Source: Leptospira harrisiae (GTDB lineage: Bacteria > Spirochaetota > Leptospiria > Leptospirales > Leptospiraceae). From it: a stretch of 64,000 bases of DNA. The translations under genes were made by a program, and so were the position numbers. The notes beneath the pieces are model-generated. The model saw only the letters and a program-made list of their open reading frames with translations. It searched no databases and was not told where the DNA came from. The stretch spans positions 1,992,501-2,056,500 of the forward strand of contig NZ_NPDX01000001.1 in assembly GCF_002811945.1 (NCBI RefSeq). The letters run 5' to 3'. Of the stretch, positions 40,687-49,334 are shown piece after piece; the first letter of the stretch is position 1; every line of letters starts with the position of its first letter.

Positions 40687-41280
40687 TTAAAAAGTATATT
40701 CCTTAACTTCTTCTGGAAAAAACTCTTTGTTTACATTTACAAAAAGTAAACCAATGAGACTTGGTTCGGATAGAGAAACATCCCATTTAAAAATAACAAG
40801 AGTTTGGCGAAACAGATAATGAGAAATTTGCCCTTTAGGTCCATAAAAAAGTTTAAGTTGGTCCTCTCCTTCCCCAAGTAAAACAACCTTCCCGTTTAAA
40901 TTAGGTGATCTTTGTTTGATAAGTTTAATTGTGACCTTACCACCCGGATAAACATCTTCAGGATCAGACCCTTCGGTGGCCTCTCCATCATTGACAGAAG
41001 AAATAGGAGCCACTTCCATGGTTGTGCCTTCGTAATCCAAATAATTACAAGGGAAGTCCCCGGGCATACTCGGAAAATTTTCTGAACAAGAAGTATAAAC
41101 AGATTCTTTTTCCTCACCTTCTGCATATGAAACAAGAAGTGTAGAACGAATCGTCGCATACGCAACTGATTTCAAAATTTTGGCAGTTTTGTTTTTGGGA
41201 ACAGCCACAAATTCTTTTTCAGAAGCATATACTGCAAAAACAAAAAGAAAACTAAAAAATAAAAGGATAAGTCGTTTCAT
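40687..41280 (-). CDS. Secreted protein of unknown function
   Basis: 197 residues with a signal peptide (LILLFFSFLFVFAVYA, cleavage near residue 19). The mature part has two nearby Cys (CSENFPSMPGDFPC) that may form a disulfide, a conserved-looking GKVVLLGEGEDQLKLFYGPKG, and acidic loops. No family is recognised. It sits 7 bases after the NamZ-like gene and 6 bases before the DUF2797 gene. Confidence 0.72.
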   Translation of the reverse strand: MKRLILLFFSFLFVFAVYASEKEFVAVPKNKTAKILKSVAYATIRSTLLVSYAEGEEKESVYTSCSENFPSMPGDFPCNYLDYEGTTMEVAPISSVNDGEATEGSDPEDVYPGGKVTIKLIKQRSPNLNGKVVLLGEGEDQLKLFYGPKGQISHYLFRQTLVIFKWDVSLSEPSLIGLLFVNVNKEFFPEEVKEYTF

Positions 41281-41287
41281 CTATACC

Positions 41288-42532
41288 TCAATACAACAAA
41301 TAAGGAGCAATTTTTTTACGTTCGGATTCTTCCTCTGAACCATACGTATTATGAAAGTCGGCAAAAGATTTTCCTTCATTAATCGAAGTTCGGAAATGTT
41401 CGTTGCCCCAAAGTTGGTCTACCCAATGATTGGAAGCTCCCTTACTCCATTTAAAATCATTTGGATAAGTTTCTTTCATAAGCCTTATCAAATCATAGGC
41501 CAATTGGATGGGATCATAATCGGGGCGAACTAAATTCATTCTAAGGCCAGAACAAATTTTTCCTTTATGTGGTCCAAAGGTAGGTTTAAAAAATACAGGA
41601 GAAAAATAATAAGATTTGTTGCCTAACTTTTCAAGTTTTGAAGCAAGTTCTTCAGGATTTGTCATCCATGGTGCTCCAAAATAAACAAAGGGAGCTTGAG
41701 TTCCTCGACCTACAGAAACATTCACTCCTTCCAAAAGAACTAATGAGAGATAATTTCTCGCAGAGTCCACCATAGGTAAGTTTGGTGAGGGGGTGGTCCA
41801 AGGAATTCCTGTATCTTCAAAATACATTCCTCGGCGATACCCTTCTACGGGAACCACCATTACTTCCACACTGTCTTTTAAATATTCTTTATTATAAAAC
41901 CTTGTAGCTTCCCCAACGGTCATTCCTGTGATGAGAAGTGATGGAAACTCACCTGCAAAATTTAAATTTCTAGGATTCATTTTTTCACCCATAGGTGGAA
42001 GGTGCATGGCAACATGAATATGATCCAGAACGATCAGTTTTGTTTTTGTATTCTTCATGGCATCCATGAGTCTTTTTAAAACGCTTAAGTATGTATAACA
42101 ACGCATCCCTACGTCTTGTACATCAAAAACAACGTAATCTACTTCCTTCACGAGATCACGTAACTCAGCATCTTTAATTCTATAAATATGATACAAAGGA
42201 CGATTGAAAGTAGAATCCATTGTAACAGGCGTTTGACTAAACTCTTCTTCTAAACCAAGGAATCCATGTTCGAGACCAATCAAATGTTCGAGTGTGATTT
42301 TATGTTTTTCTAAAGAAGTAATGATTTTTTTAGGGTTCGTTCCGATTCCCGAAGGGTTAGTCGCAAGCATCAATTTTTTTCCGGCCATGGTCGGAAGGAT
42401 TTTTTCATAAAAAATATCCTGGGAAATCCGCAACTTGGAATCATTCGGATGGACGCGAAATTGGGGAACTGTGTTCCCGTGGCATGCGAGTACAAGAAAG
42501 CAGAGAGAAAACCTAAAAAAGTAATTGGTCAT
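41288..42532 (-). CDS. NamZ-like exo-muramidase lipoprotein (DUF1343)
   Basis: From the ATG at 42532 the protein has 414 residues and a lipoprotein signal ending FLVLAC (Cys17). The DUF1343 core includes LMLATNPSGIGTN, LIGLEHGFLG, VVFDVQDVGMRCYTYLS near residue 145, PRNLNFAGEFPSLLITGMTVGEA, and GVNVSVGRGTQAPF. NamZ enzymes of this family release N-acetylmuramic acid from peptidoglycan fragments. The frame extends upstream to 42568, but that start would give residues unrelated to a signal peptide. Confidence 0.88.
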   Translation of the reverse strand: MTNYFFRFSLCFLVLACHGNTVPQFRVHPNDSKLRISQDIFYEKILPTMAGKKLMLATNPSGIGTNPKKIITSLEKHKITLEHLIGLEHGFLGLEEEFSQTPVTMDSTFNRPLYHIYRIKDAELRDLVKEVDYVVFDVQDVGMRCYTYLSVLKRLMDAMKNTKTKLIVLDHIHVAMHLPPMGEKMNPRNLNFAGEFPSLLITGMTVGEATRFYNKEYLKDSVEVMVVPVEGYRRGMYFEDTGIPWTTPSPNLPMVDSARNYLSLVLLEGVNVSVGRGTQAPFVYFGAPWMTNPEELASKLEKLGNKSYYFSPVFFKPTFGPHKGKICSGLRMNLVRPDYDPIQLAYDLIRLMKETYPNDFKWSKGASNHWVDQLWGNEHFRTSINEGKSFADFHNTYGSEEESERKKIAPYLLY

Positions 42533-42553
42533 GTAAGTATATGTTTCTATAAT
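42525..42553 (+). promoter_or_regulatory. Sigma70-like promoter for the downstream lipoprotein gene
   Basis: TTGGTC (42525-42530), a 17-base spacer, and a perfect TATAAT (42548-42553) lie 30 bases before the chosen ATG at 42584. The -35 box overlaps the start of the divergent NamZ-like gene. Position and spacing are good, although I have no start-site data. Confidence 0.5.
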
Positions 42554-42583
42554 ATAGCAAATCTTCAAGGAGAAATGTCCTTC

Positions 42584-43810
42584 ATGTTCAACCGACTTCG
42601 TTTGGCTCCCTTAACCGGAGTTCTCATCCTTACTATTTTGGCATGTGCCGGATCCAATTCAGCCCAGAAACAACCTACGCTGCCAGACAACGTGGTAACA
42701 GCGATGGGAGAGGCACCGATTTACCAAGGAGACTTGGCTCTCGCAAGAAACAAGGCATTGAAAGATGCCAAACTCAATGCCATTCGCAAACTCGTCGGGG
42801 AACAAATCACTGAAAAATCAGGAGTTTCCGACGGCCAATCTCTAGGCTCCAAACTCTATGGGAAAACAGATAGTTTCGTAAAAAAATACGATATCATCAG
42901 TGAAGAACAATGGAAATTGGACACCCAAGACATGATCCGTTTGAATGTTCGCTGTGAAGTGGAAGCAACCAAACTTTCTACAGCAGTGGATGCCTTACTC
43001 GATGATGTTGGGAATCCAAGAATTGCAGTCCTTGTCCAAACAGTAGTCAATGGAAAATCCTATCCCATTGGATCGGCAACCAATATCGCAGAAGCTGAAC
43101 TCATAGAAAAACTCAGAGCCAAAGGAAACAAAGTTGTGGATAGTTCCCAACTCACAGCTCTACTCAAAAAAAATCCAAGCCTTGCCAAACTTGATCTTAC
43201 ATCAGTGGAAGAAGGAAGTCCTTTACTCACACTCGCACAAGATTCCGGAGCTGAAGTTTTGATCATTGCCAAGGTGACCACAACAGACCAAAAGCCTGTG
43301 GTTTTGCCAGGCGGTAAAAAAACAGATTTTTTAAGTTCCGCGGCCACTGGCCCTTACCGCATCATCCAACTTTGGGGAGATGGAAAAATTTTTGGATCAG
43401 GAAGTTTGGAAGGACGAGGTGCTGATATCACTCAAGAAGTTTCCAGAGAACAAGCAGTCAAAGATTGGGCAAACCTTGTGTCAGGCAAAGTGGGAAAACA
43501 AATCAAAGACGAATGGTTTAAACTCACAGAACAAAACACTGTGATCTTAAAGTTCAAAGGCCTTGGTTTGGAAGATGCCATCAATTTTAAAAACGATTTG
43601 ATGGAATACACTTCGGTCAAACAAATCAATGACCGTAAAACAGAAATGAATGGATCAGAATGGGAACTGACTTATCCTGGAAAAGAGTCTATGTTTGCAG
43701 AAGAGCTCATGTATAAAAAAGATTCGAGTTTCCGTTTTTTAAGTAGCAAAACTTTAAGCATCAATAGTTCCAAACGTGGAGTTGTGGAAGCTGAGTTTAG
43801 AAATAAATAA
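42584..43810 (+). CDS. Lipoprotein resembling FlgT/LPP20-type proteins
   Basis: 408 residues from the ATG at 42584, chosen because GGAG lies 11 bases before it and the signal peptide begins there (Cys21 in LTILACAG). The N-terminal segment VVTAMGEAPIYQGDLALARNKALKDAKLNAIRK follows the pattern of LPP20/FlgT N-domains. A second domain (about 145-260) has a Rossmann-like set of strands (PRIAVLVQTV, AEVLIIAKV). This is a similarity of pattern only. It stands alone between divergent and convergent genes. Confidence 0.75.
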   Translation: MFNRLRLAPLTGVLILTILACAGSNSAQKQPTLPDNVVTAMGEAPIYQGDLALARNKALKDAKLNAIRKLVGEQITEKSGVSDGQSLGSKLYGKTDSFVKKYDIISEEQWKLDTQDMIRLNVRCEVEATKLSTAVDALLDDVGNPRIAVLVQTVVNGKSYPIGSATNIAEAELIEKLRAKGNKVVDSSQLTALLKKNPSLAKLDLTSVEEGSPLLTLAQDSGAEVLIIAKVTTTDQKPVVLPGGKKTDFLSSAATGPYRIIQLWGDGKIFGSGSLEGRGADITQEVSREQAVKDWANLVSGKVGKQIKDEWFKLTEQNTVILKFKGLGLEDAINFKNDLMEYTSVKQINDRKTEMNGSEWELTYPGKESMFAEELMYKKDSSFRFLSSKTLSINSSKRGVVEAEFRNK

Positions 43811-43826
43811 CAAGTAAATTCAAAAT

Positions 43827-44201
43827 TCAAGAACCCGCAGAGAGAAAGGAAATGATCTCTGTGGGATCAAATGGTTTAGAAAAGTAACGAGCCACTTTTT
43901 TTTCTGATATTGCCGTTTGGATTTCCGGTGTTAGATCATATCCCGTTAAAATACAATAAGTGATATTGGGCCGAATGTTTTTGGCTTCTGTGATAAATTC
44001 CAAACCGCTCATCTCTGGCATCCTCATATCACTAATCACAAACTGTACATCCAAATTTTCATTCAGTTCTTCCATTGCTTCTTTACCCGACTTAGCAACG
44101 ATTACATCAAACTCATTTTTAAAATAATCTCGAAACAAATACAAATTGAGGATTTCATCATCAACATAGAGCAGCTTACGTTTTCGATTCGAATCGTTCA
44201 T
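43827..44201 (-). CDS. Single-domain response regulator
   Basis: 124 residues from the ATG at 44201, whose ATGA overlaps the kinase stop; 15 more upstream codons are open but unlikely. It has a receiver domain only: acidic VDDE at about 13-16, phosphoacceptor Asp in VISDMRMPEMSG (about residue 60), Thr in CILTGYD, Lys in YFSKPF. With no output domain it probably acts by protein contact. The upstream GAF kinase is its probable phosphodonor. Confidence 0.9.
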   Translation of the reverse strand: MNDSNRKRKLLYVDDEILNLYLFRDYFKNEFDVIVAKSGKEAMEELNENLDVQFVISDMRMPEMSGLEFITEAKNIRPNITYCILTGYDLTPEIQTAISEKKVARYFSKPFDPTEIISFLSAGS

Positions 44202-45466
44202 TTTGGTAAAGGAAGTTTGATAAAAAACTTGGTACCCTTCCTCCACTCGGATTCTATTTCAATCAAACCTTCATGGTCTTTGATGATTTTATATGCAATG
44301 GACAACCCAAGGCCGACACCCTTACCCGGTTCTTTAGTCGTAAAAAATGGATTTCGAATGAGGTTTAAATGTTCGTCTCGAATTCCCATTCCTGAATCCG
44401 TAATGACAATCACTGCAAAGGGATCTTCCAAGTAAGATTGAATTCCCAAGGTTCCAGGATTTCCTTCCATGGCTTGGATGCCGTTAGTCATTATGTTTAA
44501 ACATACTTGGTGAATTTTTCCCGAATTTCCAAAAACGACAAGAGGAGATAACAATAACTCCTTTTGAACTTCAATTCGGTCCCGGAGGGAGTGAGTCAAC
44601 ATCGCAAGACAGTTGTCTAAAATTTCATTTAAATCAAAACGTTCTTCGAAAGAATCCCCACTACGAGTGAATTGGTTTAGGCCTTTGACAATTCGAGACG
44701 TACGTTCGACCCCTTCTTTGATAGCTTCTAAATACAATTTTGTTTTTTCTGATTCTAATTTTGAACCTTCCAAAACGCCTCGAACACCAAAATAACCACC
44801 TAAGATAAAATTGAGAGGGTTATTGATTTCATGTGCAATCCCAGCTGACAAAAGCCCAAGACTTGCCATTTTTTCTGATTCAATGAGTTGGTTCTGTCTT
44901 TCTCTTAACTCATCTAACGTTTGTTTTAGTTCGCTTGTTCTTTTATCAACCAAAGATTCTAATTCGTGATTACTCTGTTCTAAACGAGTTTCATATTCAG
45001 ATCTTTCTAACTCAGCGGCAATCCTTCCCGAAAAAATTTGGAACAAAGTTAGAATTTTGTCTTTGTTTTGGATTTCTGATTCGAACAAACCAACAATGAG
45101 CCCCATCACCTCTTTTTTGGAATTGAGTAAAGGAGAACCGATGTATCCTTCAATTTTCATTTCGATGAGAAGTTGGTCCTCAGGAAATATTTTTTGAACA
45201 TCTGTAGGATAATAACATACAGAATTATCAAATACTTCCGCACAAGGTGTATCTTTTAAGGAATATGCCATATTTTCTGCAATCACACCTTTGGCGACAA
45301 GGGCAATGGTTTTTGATTCGTATTTCTCCTTATCAAAGATGGCAATAAAGGTATAATCTGCACCAATGATGGATGCTAGTTTGAGTGTGAGTCTACTTAG
45401 AAACTCGTTTCCGTATGTGTTGGAAACGGCTTCGATAATATCAGAAAGTAAGTCACCTTGGATCAT
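44198..45466 (-). CDS. GAF-domain sensor histidine kinase
   Basis: 422 residues, soluble. A GAF domain fills about residues 15-155. A coiled coil (about 158-200) leads to the phosphoacceptor His in SAGIAHEINNPLNFILGG near residue 215. The ATPase domain has the N box (NIMTNGIQAMEGNPG), DSGMGI and GKGVGLGLSIAYKI. Cys81 and Cys88 in the GAF region (CAEVFDNSVCYYP) could be a sensing site. It is coupled to the single-domain receiver gene. The ligand is unknown. Confidence 0.92.
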   Translation of the reverse strand: MIQGDLLSDIIEAVSNTYGNEFLSRLTLKLASIIGADYTFIAIFDKEKYESKTIALVAKGVIAENMAYSLKDTPCAEVFDNSVCYYPTDVQKIFPEDQLLIEMKIEGYIGSPLLNSKKEVMGLIVGLFESEIQNKDKILTLFQIFSGRIAAELERSEYETRLEQSNHELESLVDKRTSELKQTLDELRERQNQLIESEKMASLGLLSAGIAHEINNPLNFILGGYFGVRGVLEGSKLESEKTKLYLEAIKEGVERTSRIVKGLNQFTRSGDSFEERFDLNEILDNCLAMLTHSLRDRIEVQKELLLSPLVVFGNSGKIHQVCLNIMTNGIQAMEGNPGTLGIQSYLEDPFAVIVITDSGMGIRDEHLNLIRNPFFTTKEPGKGVGLGLSIAYKIIKDHEGLIEIESEWRKGTKFFIKLPLPK

Positions 45467-45515
45467 GGAAATTTATTTCTAGAAGATCCAAATACGAATC
45501 CTTGGTCAACCGAAA

Positions 45516-46049
45516 TCAAGGTGCCGGTGAATCGCTCACCAAGGGAAGGACTGTTTTTTTCACATCAAGAAGAGGCCCTAATTCGTAAATGGATTCATAT
45601 CCGTAGGCTTTGAGTGAGTTATAAGTGGAAAGATTCAACGAAGCCGCAGGACTTTTTGCGGCAAAGGCTTCTTGGTTTCCTTCAAAGTTATTATTACAGT
45701 AAATTAATATTTTGGATTTTTTTTCTGGGATGATTTCCGCTAAAGACTCTTTTGTGAATTCAGTGAAAGGAAGATTTTTGGCACCTTGGATATGCAAAAG
45801 ATGAAAGCGATTTTCACTGCGAGCATCTAATAATACAACACCTTCTTCGGACATCAGTTTCAAAAACTGTCCCTCTGTTAGGCGATGATTTTCGCGTTCT
45901 CCTTCAGACCGGTTGACGATTCGTTTGAACTCTCCATAATCGATAAGTTTGTTTTCTATGGGAGTTTGTTTGATTTTTTTCTTTTTCGAAGATACGGAAA
46001 ACACAGGAATTGTTACTAATACGAGTAAAATTATGATTACCGGTTTCAT
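45516..46049 (-). CDS. Periplasmic rhodanese-like protein
   Basis: 177 residues with a signal peptide or anchor (IIILLVLVTIPVFS) followed by a Lys-rich stretch. The rhodanese domain (about 55-160) has VVLLDARSENRFHLLHIQGAKNLP and the active-site Cys118 in ILIYCNNNFEGN. Rhodanese domains transfer sulfur or bind anions; the substrate is unknown. AGGAG precedes the start. It is divergent from the cyclophilin gene. Confidence 0.85.
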   Translation of the reverse strand: MKPVIIILLVLVTIPVFSVSSKKKKIKQTPIENKLIDYGEFKRIVNRSEGERENHRLTEGQFLKLMSEEGVVLLDARSENRFHLLHIQGAKNLPFTEFTKESLAEIIPEKKSKILIYCNNNFEGNQEAFAAKSPAASLNLSTYNSLKAYGYESIYELGPLLDVKKTVLPLVSDSPAP

Positions 46050-46159
46050 GACCTGACTCCTTTCAAAAATCGACTAAAGGAATAGTCTAACCACTTCATC
46101 AGGAAACATAAAACCTTTTTTCGACTTGCCAGGGAAAATCCAAGAATTCTGATACAGGA

Positions 46160-46672
46160 ATGAGCATACTGAGAGCAATTATCAAAACAAATAAAGGCGA
46201 AATTCGCATCGATTTGTTTCCGGACAAAACACCAAATACTGTAGCCAACTTCGTAAACCTTGCCCAAAGGAATTTTTACAATGGACTTAAATTCCACCGA
46301 GTGATTGAAGATTTTATGATCCAAGGTGGTTGTCCACAAGGAACAGGAACAGGTGGACCTGGTTATAAATTCAGAGATGAATTTGATTCTAGTTTAAAAC
46401 ACAACAAACCAGGAATTCTTTCTATGGCCAATGCAGGACCAGGAACCAATGGAAGCCAATTTTTTATCACTCATGTTCCTACACCGTGGCTTGATGGAAA
46501 ACATTCCGTATTTGGTGCGATTGTAGATGAAAAAGACCAAGAAGTGGTCAATTCCATTCGCCAAGGCGATGTAATGGAATCTGTCACGATCGAAGGTGAT
46601 CCGTCATCCGTGTTAGCGGTGGCAAAACCCTTTTTGGATGAGTGGAACCAAATCCTAGATTCTAAAAAATAA
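46160..46672 (+). CDS. Peptidyl-prolyl cis-trans isomerase, cyclophilin type
   Basis: 170 residues with no signal peptide, so cytoplasmic. Cyclophilin blocks: [31 protein letters not shown] (catalytic Arg near residue 47), [29 protein letters not shown]. All catalytic residues that I can place are intact. AGGA lies 2 bases before the ATG, which is close for a ribosome site. The small basic gene follows on the same strand. Confidence 0.95.
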   Translation: MSILRAIIKTNKGEIRIDLFPDKTPNTVANFVNLAQRNFYNGLKFHRVIEDFMIQGGCPQGTGTGGPGYKFRDEFDSSLKHNKPGILSMANAGPGTNGSQFFITHVPTPWLDGKHSVFGAIVDEKDQEVVNSIRQGDVMESVTIEGDPSSVLAVAKPFLDEWNQILDSKK

Positions 46673-46687
46673 GAATTGATTCTTCCC

Positions 46688-46722
46688 TTTGTCTTCAGGA
46701 GTCTAAGTCTTATGAAGACAAA
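46688..46722 (+). promoter_or_regulatory. Inverted repeat enclosing the start site of the small basic protein
   Basis: TTTGTCTTC (46688-46696) and GAAGACAAA (46714-46722) are a perfect 9-bp inverted repeat. The 17-base loop holds AGGAG and the first two bases of the ATG at 46712. The RNA could fold with the ribosome site exposed in the loop but the start in the closing stem, which may tune translation. Confidence 0.35.
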
Positions 46723-46876
46723 AGGAAAACCAAAACAAGTCTCCCAAATCAAAGCGGCTTCTAGAATGATTTTTTCTATGAAACCAACAAAAGTAAAACC
46801 ATCTAAAAAACTCTATTCTCGAAAGAAAAAAGAAGACCATTCGGTAATAGAGTTTCTACTTTCTTTTTTTTCTTAA
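46712..46876 (+). CDS. Small very basic protein
   Basis: 54 residues from the ATG at 46712, with AGGAG 12 bases before it. About a quarter of the residues are Lys or Arg (MKTKGKPKQVSQIKAASRM, then SKKLYSRKKKEDH), and the end is hydrophobic (VIEFLLSFFS). No family is recognised; a nucleic-acid or membrane contact is possible. It lies 39 bases after the cyclophilin gene. An open frame back to 46676 exists but its earlier codons look unlike a real N-terminus. Confidence 0.5.
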   Translation: MKTKGKPKQVSQIKAASRMIFSMKPTKVKPSKKLYSRKKKEDHSVIEFLLSFFS

Positions 46877-46888
46877 TCTTCAAAAAAC

Positions 46889-48742
46889 TCACCTTTCCAT
46901 TTCACTCCAAGGATCTCTTTCCAATTCATCTTCTTTTCCTAAGTCTACAAGCATCAACCTTTCTAACTCTGCGTTTCTCTGTTTAGCAAGACTCATATAT
47001 TGAACCCTGTCCTGTCTTAATTCAAATAACTCATGGAATGTTTCATCATCATGTTTCAAAAAAAGATTTTTTGCTTTTTCCGCAGTATGAGCCCTTGTTC
47101 CGAGTAACTTCAAAACATCCTTTCCCATCTGCACGGCAGTTTCTCTTGTTTCTCTATAAATGTATGACACACCCAATTCCTTTAAGTCATAGGCTTCTTC
47201 CCGGTCCCCTGCTCTAGCTACTATTTTGATGTTGGGATAGTGTTGGCTTACATTTCGAATGAGTTCCGCTTGTTTTTCTGGATTGTCTAAAGCTGCGACA
47301 AGAACCTTAGTATGTTCTAAACCCGCAGATTCTAGTAACTCCAATCTCGTAGCATCACCAAAATAAACTTTAAATCCGAAACGACCAAGCATTTCCACCC
47401 TGTCAGCGTCAAAATCTAAAATGGTAATTGCAATCCCATTGGAACGTAAGAATCGTCCGAGCATATTTCCAAACCTACCAAATCCACAGATGATGACAGG
47501 GTTTTCTTGTTTATGAATGTCTTGTGTAGTTTGTTTTTTGGGAATTTTTGATTCTAAAAATCCAAAAATTGTTTTTTCATATAACAAAAGAAGTACGGGG
47601 GTGAGGGCCATACTCACGGCAACACAAGCAACCAAAACCACAATGGTTTGTTCTTCAAAAATCCCCAATCCTTCCGAATACCCAAACAGTACAAATGAAA
47701 ACTCACCCACTTGAGATAATGCTAGAGAAAAGTAGAGGTTTTGGTCCAAAGGTAGTCGAAAAACAAAACCAAGGCAAAATAAAACAAAGGCTTTGAGAAA
47801 AATAATACCAAAAACAATTCCTAGAACTTTATTGGGACTTTCCATCACAACAGGAATTTCCATGGAAGCTCCCACACTCAAAAAAAACAATCCTAGTAAC
47901 AATCCCTTAAATGGTTCAATATTACTTTCTAATTCATGACGAAACTCACTACTCGCAAGAACTACTCCACCTAGAAAAGTACCAAGAGCCGCCGATACTC
48001 CAATGGCACCCATTAACAAAGATATGGCGATAACGAGCAATAAGCTCGCACCTGTAAAAATTTCACGGCTTCCTGATTTGGCTAAAATTCGGAACACAGG
48101 TTTTAATAAATACTTACCAACCAAAATAATTCCAATTACAACAGAGAACACAACCAAGGTTTTTGCATAACCTGGCAAATGTTCAATCAGAGAATGGTGT
48201 TGTGATGAATTTTTGACGTTTGAATCACTTAACATAGGAAAGATGGCAAGAATCGGGATAACAGCCATGTCTTGAAAAAGCAAAACAGAAAAAGCTGCCT
48301 GACCAGACAAAGTTTTCATTAATCCTTTTTCTTTCAAAGTTTGTAAAACAATGGCCGTTGAAGATAAAGACATGATTAACCCAAGAGCAAAAGATGCTTT
48401 CCAAGAAAAACCAAACACGTAAGAAAAAGCTGCGGTCAGTGCAGTGGTAATGATAATTTGTAATCCGCCAAGTCCAAGTAACCAAAATTTCAATCGCCAA
48501 AGTAGATCTAATTCTAATTCTAAACCTATGGCAAATAGCATCATTACTACACCAAATTCAGCAAAATGCAACATATCCTTGCCTTCTGTTCCAACAAAAC
48601 CAAAAACAAAAGGACCAATCACAATACCTGCAATCAAATAACCAAGCACCGAACCCAATCCAAGCCTGTTGGCAATTGGAACTACAATAATGGCACTTGT
48701 CAAATAAATCAAAGCTTGGATAAAAAAACTAACTTCATTCAT
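46889..48742 (-). CDS. Cation/proton antiporter with RCK domain (KefB/KefC type)
   Basis: 617 residues from the ATG at 48742, 7 bases after AGG; a GTG at 48751 is less likely. About 12 membrane helices (5-385) contain typical CPA2 blocks (FAEFGVVMMLFAIGLELEL, SLSSTAIVLQTLKEKG, LALSQVGEFSFVLFGYSEG). A TrkA-N/RCK NAD-binding domain follows at about 405-525 (VIICGFGRFGNMLGRFLRSNG, TILDFDADRVEMLGR, YFGDATRLELL). Export of potassium is likely. It overlaps the KefF-like gene by 8 bases, as glutathione-gated Kef systems often do. Confidence 0.9.
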   Translation of the reverse strand: MNEVSFFIQALIYLTSAIIVVPIANRLGLGSVLGYLIAGIVIGPFVFGFVGTEGKDMLHFAEFGVVMMLFAIGLELELDLLWRLKFWLLGLGGLQIIITTALTAAFSYVFGFSWKASFALGLIMSLSSTAIVLQTLKEKGLMKTLSGQAAFSVLLFQDMAVIPILAIFPMLSDSNVKNSSQHHSLIEHLPGYAKTLVVFSVVIGIILVGKYLLKPVFRILAKSGSREIFTGASLLLVIAISLLMGAIGVSAALGTFLGGVVLASSEFRHELESNIEPFKGLLLGLFFLSVGASMEIPVVMESPNKVLGIVFGIIFLKAFVLFCLGFVFRLPLDQNLYFSLALSQVGEFSFVLFGYSEGLGIFEEQTIVVLVACVAVSMALTPVLLLLYEKTIFGFLESKIPKKQTTQDIHKQENPVIICGFGRFGNMLGRFLRSNGIAITILDFDADRVEMLGRFGFKVYFGDATRLELLESAGLEHTKVLVAALDNPEKQAELIRNVSQHYPNIKIVARAGDREEAYDLKELGVSYIYRETRETAVQMGKDVLKLLGTRAHTAEKAKNLFLKHDDETFHELFELRQDRVQYMSLAKQRNAELERLMLVDLGKEDELERDPWSEMER

Positions 48743-49277
48743 TCTGTGCACCTAACAGTTGATTGATCAATTTCGAATATCGATTGGATTCCTTTTGCAA
48801 ATCCAATTCACTCAGCTGGAAAGTACCTTGGACTAAAAAAGGAGGTAAATATTCCATTCCACATAGTTCAGCCGTTCGGCGGAAAGGCAAAAGAAATTCC
48901 CCTGTTTCATAACCATGGAATCCACTTTTAGAATAGGCATCTTTAGATCCTCCGGTTGTGATCACCTGCATCCATCTTTTTCCAGATAAATGAACACCAT
49001 TGGTTCCATAAGCCCAACCGTCTTCAAGTACCAGATCCATCCATAATTTCATAAGCGGAGGGCAACTGTACCAATATAATGGATGTTGGAATATGATTGT
49101 TTGGTGTTTTGCGATTAGATTTTGTTCTGCCTTTACATTGATCGAAAAATTTGGGTATTCCTCGTATAGATCATGTAAGGTGATGTTTTCAGATACCGGC
49201 AAGGAATCCAAAAGGAGTTGATTGGCTTTGGACTTCTCAAGAGTGGGATGGACGAGCAGAACCAAAATTTTGGGCAT
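48735..49277 (-). CDS. KefF-like NAD(P)H-dependent flavin oxidoreductase
   Basis: 180 residues from the ATG at 49277 (MPKILVLLVHP). Flavodoxin-like fold with the active-site segment FQHPLYWYSCPPLMKLWMDLVLEDGWAYG and VITTGGSKDAYS. It matches the KefF/KefG ancillary subunits that gate Kef potassium channels. A GTG at 49292 could be an alternative start, but neither has a good ribosome site. It overlaps the Kef-type antiporter gene, which strengthens the pairing. Confidence 0.87.
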   Translation of the reverse strand: MPKILVLLVHPTLEKSKANQLLLDSLPVSENITLHDLYEEYPNFSINVKAEQNLIAKHQTIIFQHPLYWYSCPPLMKLWMDLVLEDGWAYGTNGVHLSGKRWMQVITTGGSKDAYSKSGFHGYETGEFLLPFRRTAELCGMEYLPPFLVQGTFQLSELDLQKESNRYSKLINQLLGAQNE

Positions 49278-49334
49278 ACGAGACAAATTCACAAAATGGA
49301 ATGAAAGGGAAACGTAAAAAAAAATACTTTTCCA

